A stretch of DNA of 64,000 nucleotides from Apibacter muscae (lineage in GTDB: Bacteria; Bacteroidota; Bacteroidia; Flavobacteriales; Weeksellaceae), in NCBI RefSeq assembly GCF_007845635.1, contig NZ_SELG01000024.1:1-64000 (forward strand), given 5' to 3'. Shown here piece by piece: positions 25,808-35,471 of the stretch; positions within the stretch are counted from its first letter, which is position 1; each line of letters opens with the position of its first letter. The notes below the pieces were generated by a model. The model was not told the DNA's origin. It searched no databases and worked only from the letters and a program-made list of their open reading frames with translations. Position numbers and translations under genes: made by a program.

Positions 25808-27892
25808 ATGAAAAATAAGTCTAGTTCAAATTTTTTTGATTCTCAAGTTCTCGGGCATCCTAGTGGCCTTTTTGTCTTATTTTTTACTGAGATGTGGGAA
25901 CGATTCTCTTTTTATGGAATGAGAGTTCTATTAATAAACTTCCTTACAATGGCGATTATTGGCTCAAACCCTGGTTGGGCTTGGAGTGCAGTAAATGCGG
26001 GAGCCTTATTTGGTACTTATGCCATGTTGTTGTATTTAACTCCAATTATGGGAGGATTAATTGCAGATCGATATATAGGTTATCGTTGGGCAATTGTTAT
26101 AGGAGCATTCATCATGACCTTGGGACACATTTCAATGACTTTTGAGAGTGAATCTTCTCTTTATCTAGGTTTAGCTTTATTAATCATTGGAAACGGTTTA
26201 TTTAAACCCAATATTACCTCAATCGTATCAGAAATCTATAAAGAGGTACCTGATAAGAAAGACGGTGCTTACACTATTTTTTATATGGGCGTTAATGCAG
26301 GTGCATTTTTTGGAATGATGCTATGTGGTTACCTTGCAGAAAAGGTGGGCTGGAGCTGGGGCTTTGGTCTTGCAGGTGTTTTTATGCTTCTTGGTACTTT
26401 ACAGTTTTGGTTGGCTAAACCCCTATTTGGAACAATTGGTAACATTCCAAAAAAAGTTTTAACTAACAGCAATGTTGTTGCTAATCCTCCACAATCCCTA
26501 AATCCATTTACCTTCCTTGATAAAATTCTCATTGTCTTATCTTCTATCATTGGATTAGTCTATGCTATTAATGATCCTTTATCTAAAATAAAAGGAATAA
26601 ATATTCTTCCTCAAGAATTCATATTTAATAAAGATCTTATAGAAGGCCCTTTAGTTATCGCTATCCTGGGTCTATTGATGTTTTTATATCTCATTATCAC
26701 TCGTATTATACGCTATGAAAAAATTGTTAGAAACCGAATGATTGTTGTAGTTATTTTTGCTTTTCTAACTATGTTTTTCTTTGCTTCTTTTGAACAAGGA
26801 GCTACTTCATTAGTAATTTTTGCACGAGATTTTACCAATAGACTGGTTGAAGGGAAGGCAGCTACTATCTACCTAATATTTAATACTTTATTAACAATTG
26901 TGCCTTTAGTAATTATTTCATGGGTATTATATTTATTGTTTAAGAAAACACACCACAAGATACTATCGTCCAACCTTGTATTAGGGATAAGCTTTGCTAT
27001 TATTTGGGGGTTGGTAATTTGGCTTTTAAATAGCGATAGAAAATCTCATGCCTACGAAGTTGAGTATTTAGCCATTAAAGATCCTAAAGTTAATATTGAG
27101 AATACTGAGAAAAGTTCTGAAAATATTTATACTCCACTCTCAGAATCTTATCAAATAAAACCAAGCGACTCCATAGTAACAAAAAAAATGACTATAGCTT
27201 CTCAGACTGAATATAATATAAACGATTCCATATTATTGCATGAAGAAATTGGTATTATGGTTCCTTTAAGCAAAAATCAAGAGGAACGAATAAGAGAAGA
27301 CTATAAAACACATGGATTAGAATCCAAAATTATAAAAGCAAAAATTTCGGATATTCGAGATAATAAAATTGAAATTACAACTTCTTGGTTCAGCATTCTG
27401 AACTCCTTTTTTATTATAACTTTTGCATCACTTTTTACCCAATGGTGGGACAGCAAATATAACCCTAGTGCAGCTATAAAATTTGGGTTAGGACTAATTA
27501 TTATGGCAATTGGATTTGGCGTTCTTGCCTATGGTTCACTAGATATCCCTAAAAGTTCAGCTCCGGGAATTTTTAGAGTTAGTATGCTCTGGCTTATTCT
27601 TGCTTACCTATTCCATACTTTAGGAGAACTTTGCATTTCTCCGGTAGGTCTTTCCTATGTAAGTAAATTAGTTCCAGGACGCATGATTGCATTTATGTTT
27701 GGTATGTGGTATTTAGCGATAGCTATAGGAAGTAAATTAGCTGCCTCTTTGGGAGGTATGGTTGAAGAAATTTCAAAAGAATATAGTATGAGCTATTTCT
27801 TTTTAGTTTTTACTTTTATACCAGCTTTAGCAGGAATTATCTGTATAACTTTAAATCCATTAATAAAAAAACTGATGCATGGGGTTAAATAA
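25808..27892 (+). CDS. proton-dependent oligopeptide transporter (POT/PTR2 family)
   Basis: This 694-residue inner-membrane carrier imports di- and tripeptides with protons. The ExxERFxxYG proton-coupling motif is EMWERFSFYGMR (about 29-40). The PTR2 signatures NAGALFGTYAMLLYLTPIMGGLIADRYIG and IFYMGVNAGAFFG follow. Residues about 400-520 form a large hydrophilic insertion between helices, with many Lys, Glu and Ser residues. Such insertions occur in long Bacteroidota POTs and explain the length beyond the roughly 500-residue Escherichia coli proteins. The OmpA-like genes follow after two bases, so they are probably co-transcribed. Confidence 0.93.
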   Translation: MKNKSSSNFFDSQVLGHPSGLFVLFFTEMWERFSFYGMRVLLINFLTMAIIGSNPGWAWSAVNAGALFGTYAMLLYLTPIMGGLIADRYIGYRWAIVIGAFIMTLGHISMTFESESSLYLGLALLIIGNGLFKPNITSIVSEIYKEVPDKKDGAYTIFYMGVNAGAFFGMMLCGYLAEKVGWSWGFGLAGVFMLLGTLQFWLAKPLFGTIGNIPKKVLTNSNVVANPPQSLNPFTFLDKILIVLSSIIGLVYAINDPLSKIKGINILPQEFIFNKDLIEGPLVIAILGLLMFLYLIITRIIRYEKIVRNRMIVVVIFAFLTMFFFASFEQGATSLVIFARDFTNRLVEGKAATIYLIFNTLLTIVPLVIISWVLYLLFKKTHHKILSSNLVLGISFAIIWGLVIWLLNSDRKSHAYEVEYLAIKDPKVNIENTEKSSENIYTPLSESYQIKPSDSIVTKKMTIASQTEYNINDSILLHEEIGIMVPLSKNQEERIREDYKTHGLESKIIKAKISDIRDNKIEITTSWFSILNSFFIITFASLFTQWWDSKYNPSAAIKFGLGLIIMAIGFGVLAYGSLDIPKSSAPGIFRVSMLWLILAYLFHTLGELCISPVGLSYVSKLVPGRMIAFMFGMWYLAIAIGSKLAASLGGMVEEISKEYSMSYFFLVFTFIPALAGIICITLNPLIKKLMHGVK

Positions 27893-27894
27893 TT

Positions 27895-28530
27895 ATGTTG
27901 AATAAAATAATATTTACCTTTTTCTTGCTTTATTTCTATAATTCTTGGGGACAAAATATTCAGGATTTAAACAGGAATAGTTTTTCTGATAGAGAAAATA
28001 TACGTACAAAAGAAAAAGCAATTTCCAATTTTGAAAATCTTCTAGACACAGATCATGACGACATTTCTGACTCGGAAGATCGTTGCCCCAATGAAACTGG
28101 AACTCCTTATTTTAAAGGTTGCCCGGATACAGATGGAGATGGAATTCTAGATGTGGATGATGCATGCCCTACAATATCAGGACTTAAAGAAGATGATGGA
28201 TGCCCTAAAGCAATACCCCTTCATCCACAAAAAAAAAGTAATGGTATACAATTTAGTGAAAACAATTATCATCTAAGCTCTGAAGTTATAGAAAGCTTAA
28301 AATATGTAGCTATACTTATAAATGATATCAACGATGAATTTCTTATAAAAGGTTCTGCCATTTGTACTGAATCCAAAAAAATCGCCAAAAAAAGAGTTAG
28401 AAATGTACGTACTGAACTGATAAAGAATGGAGTTAAAAAAAATAAATTAAAACTTGAAGCTTTCTATTCTTCAGATTGTGAAAATACAAATGTTGAGAAA
28501 GATGTTATAATTAAGCTATTAAATTCATGA
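27895..28530 (+). CDS. TSP type-3 repeat / divergent OmpA-like protein (paralogue A)
   Basis: This 211-residue protein has a signal peptide and two thrombospondin type-3 calcium-binding repeats (DTDHDDISDSEDRCP and DTDGDGILDVDDACP). Its C-terminus is distantly OmpA-like. In the C-terminal part the usual NxxLSxxRAxxV peptidoglycan-binding motif is degenerate, appearing as ESKKIAKKRVRNVRTEL, and the Asp-containing loop is shortened. Peptidoglycan binding may therefore be weak or absent. It starts two bases after the transporter stop and overlaps the next paralogue by ATGA. Confidence 0.75.
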   Translation: MLNKIIFTFFLLYFYNSWGQNIQDLNRNSFSDRENIRTKEKAISNFENLLDTDHDDISDSEDRCPNETGTPYFKGCPDTDGDGILDVDDACPTISGLKEDDGCPKAIPLHPQKKSNGIQFSENNYHLSSEVIESLKYVAILINDINDEFLIKGSAICTESKKIAKKRVRNVRTELIKNGVKKNKLKLEAFYSSDCENTNVEKDVIIKLLNS

Positions 28531-29006
28531 AAGAGCTATTAATCTTTATAATCTTCTTATGCCCTTTCATTTCTTACGGACAAACTACTATAGATACTGA
28601 TGGAGATGGAATTCCTGATACTGATGACATATGTCCTATGACACTAGGAACTATAGAAATGAAAGGTTGTCAAGAACCAACCTACTGTTCTTTTTCTCCC
28701 TTAGAATTTTTATTTGATAAAAATAGCTATTCTTTAACTTCAAAAAGTTCACATAACCTAAAATCAATTACAATTTTTATGAAAGAAAAGAATGCAAAAT
28801 TTTATGTAAAAGGTTTTGCTACTTGTGATGAATCTAAAAAACTGGCAAAAAAAAGAGCAAAAAATGTAAGAAATGAACTAATAAAAAATGGAGTTAATAA
28901 ACATAAATTAAAGATAAAGATCATCTATTCTTCTAATTGTAACAATACAGAAATAAAACCCGAGGTAAACTTTCAGATAATAAATTACAAGAAAGTAAGC
29001 TTATGA
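28527..29006 (+). CDS. TSP type-3 repeat / divergent OmpA-like protein (paralogue B)
   Basis: This 159-residue paralogue has a signal peptide ending SYGQ, one calcium repeat (DTDGDGIPDTDDICP), and the same degenerate OmpA-like C-terminus (GFATCDESKKLAKKRAKNV). It overlaps the upstream and downstream reading frames by ATGA on both sides, which implies translational coupling across the cluster. A single calcium repeat and the short length suggest partial contraction of the family. Confidence 0.75.
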   Translation: MKELLIFIIFLCPFISYGQTTIDTDGDGIPDTDDICPMTLGTIEMKGCQEPTYCSFSPLEFLFDKNSYSLTSKSSHNLKSITIFMKEKNAKFYVKGFATCDESKKLAKKRAKNVRNELIKNGVNKHKLKIKIIYSSNCNNTEIKPEVNFQIINYKKVSL

Positions 29007-29461
29007 AAAAAATCTTATTTTTACCCCTATTATTCTTTCCCTTTGTTTTTATGGACAAGTATCCTTAAATTCGGACAAAGATGGAACACCTGATATATAT
29101 GACAGATGCCCCACCATATACGGTCTCAGAGAAAATGAAAGATGCCCTTGGCAAATAGTTACTTGATATATTACTCTACATATTAATTTTGTAGAAAATA
29201 ATGCTTCTTTAACTTCACATGAGATGGATCAATTAAAATTAATTTATAGCCTTTTAGAAAATAATGATACTAAATTCTATTTAAATGGTTTTTCTGTTTG
29301 AAAATGAACCTAAGAAAATTGCAAAAGAAAGAGCAAAAAATTCAGGAAATGAATTAGTAAGAAATGTAATAGATATAAAGAAGAGACTAAATTTAAAAAC
29401 TAATCATTTAATTAATTGTGAAGAAGCCAAAAACAAAGTTGTTTTTTGTATAAGAAATTAA
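29003..29461 (+). pseudogene. decayed OmpA-like paralogue (C)
   Basis: Its ATG overlaps the preceding stop as ATGA. The reading frame then breaks at least three times compared with its neighbours. A one-base shift in the signal peptide leads to a stop within 22 codons. There is an in-frame TGA after the calcium repeat (near 29164) and another frame change near 29300. Translating around these gives recognisable segments: SDKDGTPDIYDRCP, ENEPKKIAKERAKN and CEEAKNK. Multiple independent lesions make it a true pseudogene, unlike the single-tract shift at 23.0 kb. Confidence 0.8.
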
Positions 29462-29464
29462 TCC

Positions 29465-30052
29465 ATGAAAAGAAACTTATTATTTTATTTACTTCTTTAC
29501 TTTTCTAGTTTTTATGGACAAACTAGTATAGACACAGATGGGGATGGAATTCCTGACTCCGAAGATCGTTGCCCCAATGAAACTGGAACTCATTATTTTC
29601 AAGGTTGCCCGGATACAGATGGAGATGGTATTACTGATATTGATGATACATGTCCTAACGAGTTTGGACCTAAAGAAAATATGGGATGTCCTTGGAATTT
29701 TGATGAAATAAATCGTGAATCACAATGCCATTTTGTTAAAATCATTTTTGATTTAAATAGTATTGATCTTACAGAAAAAAGCAAAAAAGGAATTTCTTGT
29801 TTTTCTTATAATATAAACAAATACTTCAAAGAAAAAAAATTCATAGTACGTAGCTATCCAGATTTAAAAGAATCAAAAAAAATTGGCAGAAAAAGAGCTA
29901 TAATAGTAAAAAAACAACTAATAAAAGGAGGAATAAATCCAAATAAATTAAAAATAAAAGTAAGTTATGAGAATACTCCCCACTTCTTAAGAAGAGTTTT
30001 TATTTTTTTTGATGATACAAATCCTAGAAATAACAAAATACAATTTAAATAG
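29465..30052 (+). CDS. TSP type-3 repeat / divergent OmpA-like protein (paralogue D)
   Basis: This 195-residue protein has a signal peptide (SFYGQ cleavage region) and two calcium repeats (DTDGDGIPDSEDRCP and DTDGDGITDIDDTCP). The C-terminal domain retains ESKKIGRKRAIIVKKQL in place of the classical OmpA motif. Its repeat region is almost identical in places to paralogue A, for example SEDRCPNETGT, suggesting recent duplication or gene conversion. It precedes the ACC-deaminase-like gene by 5 bp. Confidence 0.75.
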   Translation: MKRNLLFYLLLYFSSFYGQTSIDTDGDGIPDSEDRCPNETGTHYFQGCPDTDGDGITDIDDTCPNEFGPKENMGCPWNFDEINRESQCHFVKIIFDLNSIDLTEKSKKGISCFSYNINKYFKEKKFIVRSYPDLKESKKIGRKRAIIVKKQLIKGGINPNKLKIKVSYENTPHFLRRVFIFFDDTNPRNNKIQFK

Positions 30053-30057
30053 TATAA

Positions 30058-30969
30058 ATGACAATTCCTATTCAACCTTTTCAATTTCTAGATTTAAAAA
30101 CGAATCATCAACTTTTTATAAAAAGGGAAGATTTAATCCATCCTATAATATCTGGGAATAAGTTTTGGAAAATGAAATACAATTTACTTCGAGCTAAAGA
30201 TTTGAATTGTAAAACATTAATCACTTTTGGGGGAGCCATGTCTAACCATATTGTTGCTACTGCCGGTGCAGGAAAAGAAAATAATTTTAAAACAATAGGT
30301 ATTATTCGTGGAGAAGAAATTGAAAATTGCTGGAAAGACAACCTAACCCTACAGGAAGCTCATCAACTAGGAATGGAGTTTTATTTTGTACCCCGTTCCG
30401 AGTATAGATTGAAAGAACATTCTACACAAATTCAAAATTTTTTACAAACTATTCCTAATCATTACCTGGTACCTGAAGGAGGAACTAATGAGTTGGCCGT
30501 TTTAGGTGCTTCTGAAATTTTATCTAAAGAAACTGAAATATTTGATATTATAACTACAGCGGTAGGAACTGGAGGAACCATTTCCGGTCTCTTAAAAGGA
30601 AGTACTAATCATCAGCATATACTTGGATTTCCTGCTTTAAAAAATGCCGAATTTTTAAGATCTGAAATATTAAAATTAACTGATAAAACGAATTTTGATT
30701 TAATCTTAGATTATCATTTTGGAGGTTATGCCAAGGTAAAAACAAACCTTATACAATTTATCAATGATTTTTTCCGACTTAATAAAATTTTATTAGATCC
30801 TATTTACACGGGTAAGATGATGTATGGATTATATGAAATGCTTAAAAATGGATTGATCTCTGATAAAAAAAAGATTTTAGCTATCCATACCGGTGGTTTA
30901 CAAGGAATTCATGAAATGAACAAAATTTTAATGAAAAATGAAAAACCTTTAATTCTTACAAAACTTTAG
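30058..30969 (+). CDS. PLP-dependent ACC deaminase / D-cysteine desulfhydrase family enzyme
   Basis: This 303-residue fold-type II PLP enzyme belongs to the family that includes 1-aminocyclopropane-1-carboxylate deaminase and D-cysteine desulfhydrase. The cofactor lysine is in SGNKFWK (K35), and FGGAMSNHIVATA and a TTAVGTGGTISG phosphate-binding loop follow. It is the last gene of the co-directional run that starts with the peptide transporter. The true substrate cannot be fixed by eye, and many Bacteroidota members lack ACC activity. Confidence 0.85.
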   Translation: MTIPIQPFQFLDLKTNHQLFIKREDLIHPIISGNKFWKMKYNLLRAKDLNCKTLITFGGAMSNHIVATAGAGKENNFKTIGIIRGEEIENCWKDNLTLQEAHQLGMEFYFVPRSEYRLKEHSTQIQNFLQTIPNHYLVPEGGTNELAVLGASEILSKETEIFDIITTAVGTGGTISGLLKGSTNHQHILGFPALKNAEFLRSEILKLTDKTNFDLILDYHFGGYAKVKTNLIQFINDFFRLNKILLDPIYTGKMMYGLYEMLKNGLISDKKKILAIHTGGLQGIHEMNKILMKNEKPLILTKL

Positions 30970-31319
30970 ATAATAATTAAGCTAATTTAGAATACTTCCT
31001 ATCATTTAAATTAAACCCACATACAATTATAATGTATATTCATAAAACATTTTAAATGATTTTCAGTTATAAAAGTATATAATTCTAATAATCTAATTTT
31101 ATATTCTTAGTTCAAAACAAAAACAGAAATTAGTTAAATAAATATTAAAGCTCTTAAATTAAATTTTTTTTAATTTAATTTTGAATTTCATTTTTTTATG
31201 TATCAAGTTATTACATTCGTATATGTAATTGAAATTGATTTTAAAACTTAATATTTTTGGCTATAAAAAAATGAAATAATTTAATATTAAAAAAATATAA
31301 ATTAATAGGTTATTATATT
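30970..31319. other. 350-bp AT-rich intergenic region with promoter and short palindrome
   Basis: It holds the promoter of the glucosaminidase gene near its right end. Just upstream is a 7-bp inverted repeat ATTACAT/ATGTAAT (31210-31216 and 31223-31229) with a 6-nt spacer, a possible operator. Nothing else stands out. Confidence 0.5.
31229..31259 (+). promoter_or_regulatory. promoter of the glucosaminidase-hemL unit
   Basis: TTG (31229-31231) is 20 nt from TATTTTTG (31252-31259), matching the Bacteroidota consensus. The leader to the ATG at 31320 is about 55 nt. Confidence 0.55.
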
Positions 31320-32378
31320 ATGAAAAAGCTTTTACTAATTGTAGCTTTTACTATTGTAGGAAAGTTCTCTTTTACACAAGAATCCGTAAAAAAAGACGAA
31401 TTATATATTCAAACCCATGCTAAAACTGCGGTTAAAGAAATGATTTTATATAAAATACCTGCAAGTATTACAATTGCCCAAGGTATTTTAGAAACAGGCA
31501 ATGGACAAAGCACCCTCGCTCAAGTCGGTAATAATCATTTTGGTATTAAATGCAAAGGAGAATGGACAGGAGATCGTATGTATCATGATGATGATCTTAA
31601 AGGAGAATGTTTTAGAAAATATACTTCTGCCGAAGAATCTTACAGAGATCATTCTCTTTTTTTAGCAGAAAGACCTTATTACAAGAAATTGTTTACCCTA
31701 GATATTAAAGATTATAAAGGATGGGCTTTTGGATTGAAGAAAGCTGGTTATGCTACTAATCCTAAATATGCGTATAGCCTAATTTCTATTATTGAGCGAT
31801 ACAACTTGAACCGATTTGATAATATCAATGAAGAACAAACTGACCTTGTATTGGCAGAACTATTTCCTAATTCATATACACCTGCCTTACCTGCTTCTGA
31901 AAAAAATGAAACTGTACAATTAGCCACTAACACCAATCAAAAAAAAGAAGTCAATAAGCAGTTAATTTCTAGTACTTTAACAAATAAAAAGACCTTAAAA
32001 ACTAAAACAAATAATTTTGAATTCCCTAGCCGTAGGGTAAGAATACATCCCAACGGCAAAATTAAATATATTGTTTGGAAAGAAGGTGATCGATTAGAAG
32101 ATGTTGCTAAAGCTTATCACGTTAACCTACAAAACTTAAAATCTTACAATGATCTAGCTTTTAAAGAAGAAATATCCATCAATCAAAAAATTTATCTAGA
32201 ACCTAAAAAAAGCAAAGGGATTTCTAAAATCTATATCACTAAAAATGGGGAAAGAATGTACGACATAGCTCAAAACAATGCTATCTCTCTTATAGAACTC
32301 TATAAAAGAAATACAATGCTTCCTGGGCAGGAACCAGAAAAAGGAGATAAAATATTCTTAAAAGGGAGAAAAAGCTAA
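31320..32378 (+). CDS. secreted peptidoglycan glucosaminidase with LysM domains
   Basis: This 352-residue protein has a signal peptide (about 1-19). A glucosaminidase (GH73-like) domain follows (about 30-165), with SITIAQGILETGNGQSTLAQVGNNHFGIKC and RKYTSAEESYRDHSLFL. The Glu in ILETG is the probable catalytic acid. After a Lys/Thr/Asn linker come two LysM-like peptidoglycan-binding repeats (about 243-290 and 300-350), with KYIVWKEGDRLEDVAKAYHV and MYDIAQNNAISLIELYKRN. It would cut the glycan strands during growth or separation. hemL follows 6 bp downstream. Confidence 0.9.
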   Translation: MKKLLLIVAFTIVGKFSFTQESVKKDELYIQTHAKTAVKEMILYKIPASITIAQGILETGNGQSTLAQVGNNHFGIKCKGEWTGDRMYHDDDLKGECFRKYTSAEESYRDHSLFLAERPYYKKLFTLDIKDYKGWAFGLKKAGYATNPKYAYSLISIIERYNLNRFDNINEEQTDLVLAELFPNSYTPALPASEKNETVQLATNTNQKKEVNKQLISSTLTNKKTLKTKTNNFEFPSRRVRIHPNGKIKYIVWKEGDRLEDVAKAYHVNLQNLKSYNDLAFKEEISINQKIYLEPKKSKGISKIYITKNGERMYDIAQNNAISLIELYKRNTMLPGQEPEKGDKIFLKGRKS

Positions 32379-32384
32379 AAATTT

Positions 32385-33671
32385 ATGAAATACGAAAGAA
32401 GTAGCGCTTTATTTAAAAATGCTCAAAAATATATACCTGGAGGTGTTAATTCACCCGTTCGCGCATTTAAATCTGTAGGTGGAACCCCCATTTTTATTAA
32501 ATCTGCCAAGGGAGCCTATCTTACCGATGAAGATGGGAATTCTTATATCGATTATATTAATTCTTGGGGACCTATGATCCTTGGACATAATCCATCTGAA
32601 GTGCTTGAAGCAGTTACAGAGCAGTTAAAAAATGGATTTTCCTTTGGAACGCCTACCGAACTTGAAACTGAAATAGCTAAAATTATAACAGAATCCGTTC
32701 CATACATAGATCAAGTACGAATGGTAAATTCAGGAACGGAAGCTTGCATGTCTGCCATTCGATTAGCCAGAGGATATACTTCAAGAAATAAAATAATAAA
32801 ATTTGAAGGTTGCTACCATGGACATTCAGATTCTTTTCTTATAAAAGCCGGAAGTGGATTGGCTACTTTTGGAAGCCCTAGCAGCCCAGGGGTTACTCCT
32901 GGAACAGCCCAAGACACACTATTAGCAAAATACAACGATATAGAATCTGTAAAAATTTTATTTGAACAAAATCCGGAAGAAATAGCGGCAATTATCTTAG
33001 AACCTGTTGCAGGCAATATGGGATGTATACCTCCCGAAAAAAATTTTTTAGAGGGTTTAAGGGATCTTTGTAATAAACACGATTCTTTATTAATTTTTGA
33101 TGAAGTTATGACAGGATTTCGTTTAAAAATGGGAGGAGCTCAAGAGTATTTTTCTGTAAAAGCAGATCTTGTCACTTATGGAAAAGTTATCGGAGGAGGG
33201 ATGCCTGTGGGAGCTTTCGCAGGGAGTCATAAAATTATGAAATTTCTTTCTCCTGAAGGCCCTGTATACCAAGCAGGCACCTTATCTGGGAATCCCATTG
33301 CTATGCGTGCAGGCTATACTACCCTTTCAATTTTAAAAGATAATCCTTCTATATTTCACAATATAAATAACACCACTCGTAAATTAAGCACAGAACTCTC
33401 AATCATCTTTAAAGATTTCGGAATTCCCGTTTGTTTTAAGCAATGTGGATCCATGATGTCTTTATTTTTTACAGCTGAGGATATTCTTAATTTTGATGAT
33501 GTGACTAAGGCAAATCATGAAAATTTTAATAAATATTTTCATTTTATGCTTGAAAATGGTATTTATCTACCTCCGTCTGGATATGAAACTTGGTTTATAT
33601 CTTCCTGTATTTTAGGTAATGAAATTAATAAAACATTGGAATTAACACGGAAATTTTTATCAAAGATATAA
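32385..33671 (+). CDS. hemL: glutamate-1-semialdehyde 2,1-aminomutase
   Basis: This 428-residue PLP enzyme converts glutamate-1-semialdehyde to 5-aminolevulinate in the C5 route to heme. Signatures include the N-terminal [38 protein letters not shown], the cofactor aspartate in [12 protein letters not shown], and the Schiff-base lysine K267 in [15 protein letters not shown]. Length is normal. It is probably co-transcribed with the upstream glucosaminidase gene, whose role is unrelated. Confidence 0.97.
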   Translation: MKYERSSALFKNAQKYIPGGVNSPVRAFKSVGGTPIFIKSAKGAYLTDEDGNSYIDYINSWGPMILGHNPSEVLEAVTEQLKNGFSFGTPTELETEIAKIITESVPYIDQVRMVNSGTEACMSAIRLARGYTSRNKIIKFEGCYHGHSDSFLIKAGSGLATFGSPSSPGVTPGTAQDTLLAKYNDIESVKILFEQNPEEIAAIILEPVAGNMGCIPPEKNFLEGLRDLCNKHDSLLIFDEVMTGFRLKMGGAQEYFSVKADLVTYGKVIGGGMPVGAFAGSHKIMKFLSPEGPVYQAGTLSGNPIAMRAGYTTLSILKDNPSIFHNINNTTRKLSTELSIIFKDFGIPVCFKQCGSMMSLFFTAEDILNFDDVTKANHENFNKYFHFMLENGIYLPPSGYETWFISSCILGNEINKTLELTRKFLSKI

Positions 33672-33895
33672 TTATAACTGTTTTACTAAATATTTGCTTA
33701 AGATATCTCTTAACATTAAATTTAATAGACTTTTATAATTATTTTATCTTTTTTAAATTAAAAATTATACAAAATATTTTATATTAAATTAAAAATTAAT
33801 TCTATTATAATTCTTAAATATTCAAAGATCAATCCTATTTGGTACTTAATTTGATAGTCTCTACCAATAATAAAAATAAATATAGATTTTAAAAT

Positions 33896-34441
33896 ATGAA
33901 GTTGACCAAAGTTATATTGGGAGGATTAATATTTAGCTGTTTAGGAACAGCTACAACACTATATTTATTGAATAAAAGAAAAACCACCCCTAAGGGTATA
34001 ATACCTATAAGACCATTTAACATCAATAAATTTTTAGGTAAATGGTATGAAATTGCTCGCATTGATTTCTTTTTCGAAAAAAATATGGAAAACGTTATTG
34101 CGGAATATTCTTTAAATTTTGATGGTAGTCTAAGAGTTTTAAATAGTGGCCATAATTTTAAGAAAAAAAAGTATAAGATATCTGCCGGTAAGGCTATTTA
34201 TAATTATAACAATGAGGGCAAATTATTGATATCCTTTTTTGGTAAATTCTATTCAGGATTCAATGTGATTTCCATTGATGACGAATATAAATATGCCCTT
34301 GTAACGGGTAATAGTAGAAAATATTTATGGATTCTCTCTAGAGAAAAAGAGATGCCACTTGAAATTATTGAAGATTTTCTTATTAAAGCTCATAACTTAA
34401 ATTATGACATATCAAAACTAGTTTGGACTAATCATTCCTAG
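33896..34441 (+). CDS. lipocalin family protein (Blc-like)
   Basis: This 181-residue protein has an N-terminal hydrophobic segment (about 7-25) that acts as a signal or anchor. No lipobox cysteine is in a convincing position. The lipocalin signature NKFLGKWYEIARIDFFFEKN (from about residue 44) includes the invariant G-x-W (G48, W50). Later strands include YALVTGNSRKYLWILSREK, the second conserved block. Bacterial lipocalins of this type bind lysophospholipids or fatty acids in the envelope. It stands alone, with 224 bp upstream and 305 bp downstream. Confidence 0.9.
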   Translation: MKLTKVILGGLIFSCLGTATTLYLLNKRKTTPKGIIPIRPFNINKFLGKWYEIARIDFFFEKNMENVIAEYSLNFDGSLRVLNSGHNFKKKKYKISAGKAIYNYNNEGKLLISFFGKFYSGFNVISIDDEYKYALVTGNSRKYLWILSREKEMPLEIIEDFLIKAHNLNYDISKLVWTNHS

Positions 34442-34746
34442 TACAATCTTAGTTTTTCATCTTTCATTCACAATTCATAATCACTAGTTTATTTTATAAA
34501 AAAATAATTTACGTAATGCCATCAATTAAATAGCAATAAGCGTATTTTTTAATTATTATTTACAGATAAATTAATTATTTCTTTATATTAAATATTTTTT
34601 TTTTAAACAAAAAATAATATTTTATTTGTACGGTTGTTATGACAATGATACATTTTTTAATACATTTGCTTACGTAAAAAATTATTATAAATATTTTTTT
34701 ACTCTAATATTTATAAATTTTAAACGAATCATTAATAATAAGCAAA
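34442..34746. other. 305-bp AT-rich intergenic region with two TTACGTAA palindromes
   Basis: The 8-bp palindrome TTACGTAA occurs at 34509-34516 and 34670-34677, 161 bp apart and with AT-rich flanks that are partly inverted copies. The second copy directly follows the predicted -7 box of the S24-type regulator, so autoregulation is plausible. Confidence 0.45.
34661..34668 (+). promoter_or_regulatory. -7 box of the S24-type regulator gene
   Basis: TACATTTG matches TAnnTTTG, 78 bp upstream of the ATG at 34747. A TTG at 34634-34636 is 24 nt away, longer than usual. Confidence 0.4.
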
Positions 34747-35424
34747 ATGAATACAAGTAATATATTATCTAAAATTAAGGATTACTACGGTTTTAAAAAA
34801 GATATTGAATTAGCCAATTTTTTAGGCATATCGCCTCAAGCCTTATACAATTGGAAGAAAAGAAATAGTTACGATTTACAACTTATTTATTCTAAATGCC
34901 CAGAAATAAATCCAGAATGGTTATTGGCTGGAACCGGAGCAATTCTAAAACGTAGATATAATGAGAATGAGTTTAAGAGTTCTGTTGCTAATGAATTTAC
35001 AGAAACTTATTCTACTAATCATTCTTCTCACATTCCTATTTTCGATTTAGACAATTCTGAAGGTTTATCGAATCTTCTTAAAAATAAGAATAGTTCTTCA
35101 TTTTTAAATATTCCTAATATTTCCAATTCAGATGGAGCTTGTTATGTAAAAGGCGATTCCATGGAACCTTTATTTAAAAGCGGTGATATTGTAATTTTTA
35201 AAGTCTTACCTATCGAGTCTATTTTCTTTGGAGGAATTTATTTACTAGAGATTGATTTAGGGAATAATTCAAGTTTCACCAGTATTCGGCATATTAATAA
35301 ATCAGATTTAGGTGATGAATATATAAAACTTACAAGTGCAAATTCTGTTTATGAACCTAAAGATGTTTCTTTGAAAACGGTTAAGTTGGTAGCCACAATA
35401 AATTCCAGTGTAAGATTTCACTGA
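34747..35424 (+). CDS. HTH / S24 peptidase-like (CI/LexA-type) regulator
   Basis: This 225-residue protein has a CI-type HTH at the N-terminus (about 5-70), with ELANFLGISPQALYNWKKRN and PEWLLAGTG. An S24-type domain (about 125-225) follows. The nucleophile serine is present in GDSMEP (S138). At the place of the catalytic lysine (VKRV-like in relatives) the sequence reads SIRHI, with Arg at 181. If the alignment is right, the Ser-Lys dyad is broken and self-cleavage would be lost, leaving a plain repressor. No prophage genes are near, so it is probably a chromosomal regulator. The PspC-like gene follows 47 bp downstream. Confidence 0.85.
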   Translation: MNTSNILSKIKDYYGFKKDIELANFLGISPQALYNWKKRNSYDLQLIYSKCPEINPEWLLAGTGAILKRRYNENEFKSSVANEFTETYSTNHSSHIPIFDLDNSEGLSNLLKNKNSSSFLNIPNISNSDGACYVKGDSMEPLFKSGDIVIFKVLPIESIFFGGIYLLEIDLGNNSSFTSIRHINKSDLGDEYIKLTSANSVYEPKDVSLKTVKLVATINSSVRFH

Positions 35425-35471
35425 TCATCTGTATGCTATATTAAATAGTTTTATTACTTTTAAGAGAAAAT

